From Saccharopolyspora flava (lineage in GTDB: Bacteria; Actinomycetota; Actinomycetes; Mycobacteriales; Pseudonocardiaceae), in the NCBI RefSeq assembly GCF_900116135.1, contig NZ_FOZX01000009.1:62001-126000 (forward strand): 64,000 bases of DNA, in the 5' to 3' direction. Positions 61,020 through 64,000 of the stretch are shown piece after piece (position 1 is the stretch's first letter; every line of letters starts with the position of its first letter). The position numbers were made by a program, and so were the translations under genes. Under the pieces are notes generated by a model. The model saw only the letters and a list, made by a program, of their open reading frames with translations. It searched no databases and had not been told where the DNA came from.

Positions 61020-62417
61020 TCACCGGCGGGCCTCGGGCTGGGTCATGCCGAAGGTCAGCCGCATGTCCACGGTCTGCTCGGGGCTCGCCACCCACGCCAG
61101 CGGGGCGTAGTGCTCGACCACGCCCAGCGGCGGCTGCAGCAGCGGCCGGTCGGCCGGGTCGGTGGGCCAGTCGACGTCCCCGGTGGCGGTGCGGGCGGGC
61201 ACCAGCCAGTGGTCGCCGGAGCGGTAGCCCGGGCCTTCCGGATCGGTGGGGTTGAAGAAGACCTCCACGCCGTCCTCGATCCCGATCCACCGGCCCTCCT
61301 CGACCGGCAGAGCGCCGCCGCGCATCGGCCTGCCGCCGCGCGGTTCCCGGTGGTCCCAGCGGCGCAGGATCGGGTGCAGCTCCGGGCGGTGGCCCAGCTC
61401 CGGTTCCGCCGACAGCCGCACGCGGCGCTCGGGCAGGTCCAGCTCCTCCACGCGCAGCAGCTCGGCGGGTTCGCCGCGGCTGGTGCGGGCGGTGTCGGTG
61501 AACTCCACGACGTCGCCGACGTCGAGGTCGAGCTTCGCATCACCGCCCAGCGTCGCCAGGCTCGCCCAGGCGCCGTCGAGCTCGTCGACCGCGAACACCA
61601 CCGACCCGTTCTCCCGCGACCACGTGAACGTCGCCTCGGACGCCGGGCCGCCCTCGTGGATCTCCACCCGGTACAGCTGGTTCTCCGGGCCCCGGTAGCG
61701 GGCGTCGGGCCGCAGCACGCACGGGTCGTCGGCGTCGTCGGGGCGCTGCGCGCGGGCGGCCATCCGGGCGCCCTTGGCGGTGCGGTCGCGGGCCCACTCG
61801 TCGAAGGCGTCCTGCAGCGCCTCCACCGAGGCGTCGGCGTTGCGCACCCGCAGCTGCGAGGCGGGCAGCGCCAGCACCTGCCAGACGACCTTGAGCCGCG
61901 CGGAGGTCTCGGCGCCGAGCGCGACCTCGCGCAGATCGGGGTCCTCGGCGGCGGTGACCACCCGCTCCCACACCTTCAGGTACACCATGTACGGCAGCTC
62001 GGCCGGCAGCCGGTCCTCGGGGATCTCGGGGTCGCGGAAGGCGTTCGGCTGGTCCCAGTAGGTCCAGGTCTCCGGCTGCGCCGGGGCGGGCGGGGGCGCG
62101 CCCTCGTCGGGCACGGCCACGCCCGGTTCAGGTCTGGTGGCGTCGCAGAGGATTCCGGCGACGTAGTAGCGGCCGCCCCCGATCGACAGGTCGTCGAGCC
62201 CGTTGCGACCCGGCAGGCGCGCGATCTTGAAGCCCGCCGAGCCCTCCGGCCCGCCGTGCTGGCCGATCAGGTCGGTCAGCGCCGTCCGGTGCTGGAGGAG
62301 CTGGGTGAGCATCTGCTCGTTGACGTCGGCGTCGAGCGTGACGCGGCCCTGCTGGGCGACCACCGCCGAGTAGCCGCGCTCGGGGTGGAAGCTGATGCGG
62401 GACAGATCTGCGTGCAT
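61020..62417 (-). CDS. DUF6519-domain protein of a contractile/tail-like locus
   Basis: A 465-residue protein of the DUF6519 type: ADLSRISFHPERGYSAVVAQQGRVTLDADVNEQM at the N-terminus is diagnostic, followed by ALTDLIGQHGGPEGSAGFKI and YYVAGILCDA. Proteins with this start are encoded in phage-tail-like and extracellular contractile injection loci, where they are likely baseplate or spike-associated. ATG 62417 has GAGAGG upstream. It follows the next upstream gene by 12 bases. Role in the particle is inferred from context knowledge, not visible here. Confidence 0.78.
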   Translation of the reverse strand: MHADLSRISFHPERGYSAVVAQQGRVTLDADVNEQMLTQLLQHRTALTDLIGQHGGPEGSAGFKIARLPGRNGLDDLSIGGGRYYVAGILCDATRPEPGVAVPDEGAPPPAPAQPETWTYWDQPNAFRDPEIPEDRLPAELPYMVYLKVWERVVTAAEDPDLREVALGAETSARLKVVWQVLALPASQLRVRNADASVEALQDAFDEWARDRTAKGARMAARAQRPDDADDPCVLRPDARYRGPENQLYRVEIHEGGPASEATFTWSRENGSVVFAVDELDGAWASLATLGGDAKLDLDVGDVVEFTDTARTSRGEPAELLRVEELDLPERRVRLSAEPELGHRPELHPILRRWDHREPRGGRPMRGGALPVEEGRWIGIEDGVEVFFNPTDPEGPGYRSGDHWLVPARTATGDVDWPTDPADRPLLQPPLGVVEHYAPLAWVASPEQTVDMRLTFGMTQPEARR

Positions 62418-62429
62418 GACGAGTCCTCT

Positions 62430-64000
62430 CTAGAAGGCGAAGATCAGGCCCGCGTCGCAGCGGGCGGGGGTGTGCTCGGCGATCCGGGCCCGCAGGTTGT
62501 CCTCCCGCTGCGGCTCGTGCAGGTCGTGGAACACGCCGAGCTCCGAGCCGTCCTCGGCGCCGCGGCGGATCTCCGGCGGGCACCCGTCGGCCAGCCGCGC
62601 GTACTCCGGCGTCCCGTAGCGGTGCGAGGCGAAAACCGGTCGCACGTCGGCGAGATCGGCCGGGCACCGGTGCCGCTCGGGGGTGCGCGATCCGGGCGGG
62701 ACGTAGGTGTGGCGCAGGCACCCGACGCCGCGGCGGGCGACCCGCAGCAGCCCGGTGATGACGCTGTTCTCGGCGAGGCGCACCGCGTGGGCGTGGATCT
62801 CGCCGAACACGGTGCAGCGGTGCAGGTGCAGGGTGGCGTGCGCGTGCCGGCAGTCGGGCGCCGAGACGGCGGGCAGCTCGCGGGCGGTGGCGTCGACGAC
62901 GCTGTCGCGCACGTGGATCGGCAGCGGATCGGTGCTGACCTCGTCGCCGATGACGCTGATGCTGCCCACGACGCTGCGCTCGATGCGCACGCACGCGGTG
63001 GTGCGCTCCAGCAGCAGGCTCGGTTCGGCCGGCCACTGGGGCTCGCACTCGGCCTCCAGCGACCAGCCGGGCACGAGGGTGCAGTGCCGCAGCGCGAGTT
63101 CGCCCAGCGGGCCGGTGACGCGGATGCCGCGCCCGGTGATGAGCAGCCCGTCGAGCTCGACGCGCGGCCGGTCCGCGCCGGTGCGGCCGTCGACGTGGAC
63201 GGTGAGCGCGTCGGGCCGGTCGCTGTAGGTGTCGGGCAGCCGCAGCACCGGGCGGTGGCCCTCGGCCGCGCGGATGATCAGCCGGTCGCCGGTGCCCAGC
63301 CGCAGGTCGAGCTGCTCGTGGTGGGCGCCGTTGTGGGCGATCTCGATGACGCCGGGAACGCCGCGCGGCAGCTCGCGCCAGGCCCGGTAGGCGTCGGCGA
63401 TGCGCTCGTGCTCCAGACCGGGTCCGACGCGGAACAGCGTTGCGCCGGGCGGGGTTTCGGGGTCGCGCGGGTACTCGCCGCCGCCGAGGTCGTCGGAGAA
63501 CGCGTGGTGGTAGGTCACCGACACGCCCTCGTGCGGGGCTTCGCGGGCGTTGAAGGCGATGCGCCCCAGCTCGGGGTCGACGGCGACCTGCCCGTAGCGC
63601 GGCCGGTAGCGCCAGCCGGTGAGGTCGGCGATCACGATCGCCGACGGCGGCACCGGCTCGTCCCGGCCGTCGACGTGCAGCGCGAAGCTCTTGCCCGGCC
63701 CGTAGTGGTCGGCGAGCCGGTCGGCGACCTGCCTGCGCCGCAGCCGCGCGGGCACGTTGTCGATGGTGGCGATGTGGCTGGTGGAGGGCTCGGGCACCGG
63801 TTTGGTGACCAGCGGCGTGTCGTTGCCCAGCACCGAGAACGTGTAGTGGCCGTGGGTGCGGTCGAGGCAGTGCGCGGGCGCCCGCGTCACCGGCTGCGCC
63901 GTGAGCCGCCACGCGAACAGCGCTACCCCGGCCGGGGTGAGACCGCCCGGCCGGTACCGCGAGTCGGCCCGGCGCACGTCGGCGCTGCGGGCCACCGAGC
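62430..64000 (-). CDS. Tail-associated beta-helix-like protein (partial, 5' end outside window)
   Basis: At least 522 residues, open to the right edge; the GTG at 63995 is internal to a frame that continues beyond, so the true start is not seen. The region around residues 190-440 shows short repeating beta-rungs (VHVDGRTGADRPRVELDGLLITGRGIRVTG, LTLHRCTVFGEIHAHAVRLAENSVITG-like), suggesting a right-handed parallel beta-helix. The C-terminal part (GSELGVFHDLHEPQREDNLRARIAEHTP) is typical of genes just upstream of DUF6519 genes. The pair continues a tail-like locus outside the window. Confidence 0.68.
   Translation of the reverse strand, partial: SVARSADVRRADSRYRPGGLTPAGVALFAWRLTAQPVTRAPAHCLDRTHGHYTFSVLGNDTPLVTKPVPEPSTSHIATIDNVPARLRRRQVADRLADHYGPGKSFALHVDGRDEPVPPSAIVIADLTGWRYRPRYGQVAVDPELGRIAFNAREAPHEGVSVTYHHAFSDDLGGGEYPRDPETPPGATLFRVGPGLEHERIADAYRAWRELPRGVPGVIEIAHNGAHHEQLDLRLGTGDRLIIRAAEGHRPVLRLPDTYSDRPDALTVHVDGRTGADRPRVELDGLLITGRGIRVTGPLGELALRHCTLVPGWSLEAECEPQWPAEPSLLLERTTACVRIERSVVGSISVIGDEVSTDPLPIHVRDSVVDATARELPAVSAPDCRHAHATLHLHRCTVFGEIHAHAVRLAENSVITGLLRVARRGVGCLRHTYVPPGSRTPERHRCPADLADVRPVFASHRYGTPEYARLADGCPPEIRRGAEDGSELGVFHDLHEPQREDNLRARIAEHTPARCDAGLIFAF

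Overview
The window is a GC-rich, densely packed chromosomal stretch from an actinomycete. Several gene types are typical of Pseudonocardiaceae-like actinobacteria: an XRE regulator paired with a DUF397 protein, a mycothiol-type DinB-superfamily isomerase, a PF04672 methyltransferase and many flavoenzymes. Saccharopolyspora or a close relative is my best guess, but no rRNA or core marker is present to prove it. No tRNA, rRNA, insertion sequence or CRISPR array was seen.

Layout. 1-12.4 kb: a GntR regulator with a sarcosine-oxidase-like flavoenzyme; a class III CoA transferase; an SDR/TetR divergent pair; an ADP-forming acyl-CoA synthetase; an MFS permease; an altronate-dehydratase-type sugar-acid enzyme divergent from another permease; a secreted lipase. 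12.7-18.7 kb: GMC oxidoreductase, acetoacetate-decarboxylase-like protein, an orphan Imm1-type immunity gene divergent from an XRE-DUF397 pair, a thioesterase and a SixA phosphatase. 19.2-27.2 kb: an eight-gene, mostly translationally coupled operon of the Nit1C / MSMEG_0565-0572 type (flavoprotein, amidohydrolase, MSMEG_0572-like protein, radical SAM, acetyltransferase-AIR synthase fusion, two nitrilase-superfamily proteins, glycosyltransferase). This cluster type has been linked to cyanide assimilation and nitrogen starvation. A cyanase lies about 3 kb beyond it (30.2 kb), after a PhoD phosphatase and a flavin monooxygenase, so the region is plausibly a C-N (cyanide/cyanate) nitrogen-scavenging neighbourhood. 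The second nitrilase-like protein has lost both the catalytic Glu and the catalytic Cys.

31-41 kb: an acyl-CoA ligase; L-rhamnose catabolism (kinase, aldolase-dehydrogenase fusion, isomerase) with a divergent sugar permease whose promoters carry LacI-type operators; a DinB-superfamily protein and another permease. 41-50.7 kb: MaoC hydratase, Baeyer-Villiger-type monooxygenase, MetE-like methyltransferase, ferredoxin + cytochrome P450 divergent from a DHA2 exporter, an HSL-type hydrolase, an M14 carboxypeptidase and a GNAT. 50.7-55.6 kb: a PF04672 methyltransferase, then a GntR / ADP-ribosylglycohydrolase / NCS1 permease / PfkB kinase operon with the logic of E. coli yegTUVW. 55.7-64 kb: a FadD15-type ligase, two tandem HTH proteins with an unrecognised shared C-terminal domain, a start-less VOC domain directly behind them, and the first two genes of what looks like a contractile-injection/tail-like locus that runs off the window.

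The most unusual non-coding content is a set of intergenic dyad repeats. Family 1 has an invariant 14-bp palindromic core (GTTTTCATGAAAAC) inside GC-rich arms: 11 copies at four loci, one of them a perfect 50-bp palindrome. Family 2 is a 24-bp tandem repeat at two loci (4 and 7 units). Family 3 is a pair of 24-bp dyad units at two loci. All lie strictly between genes, mainly between convergent ones.
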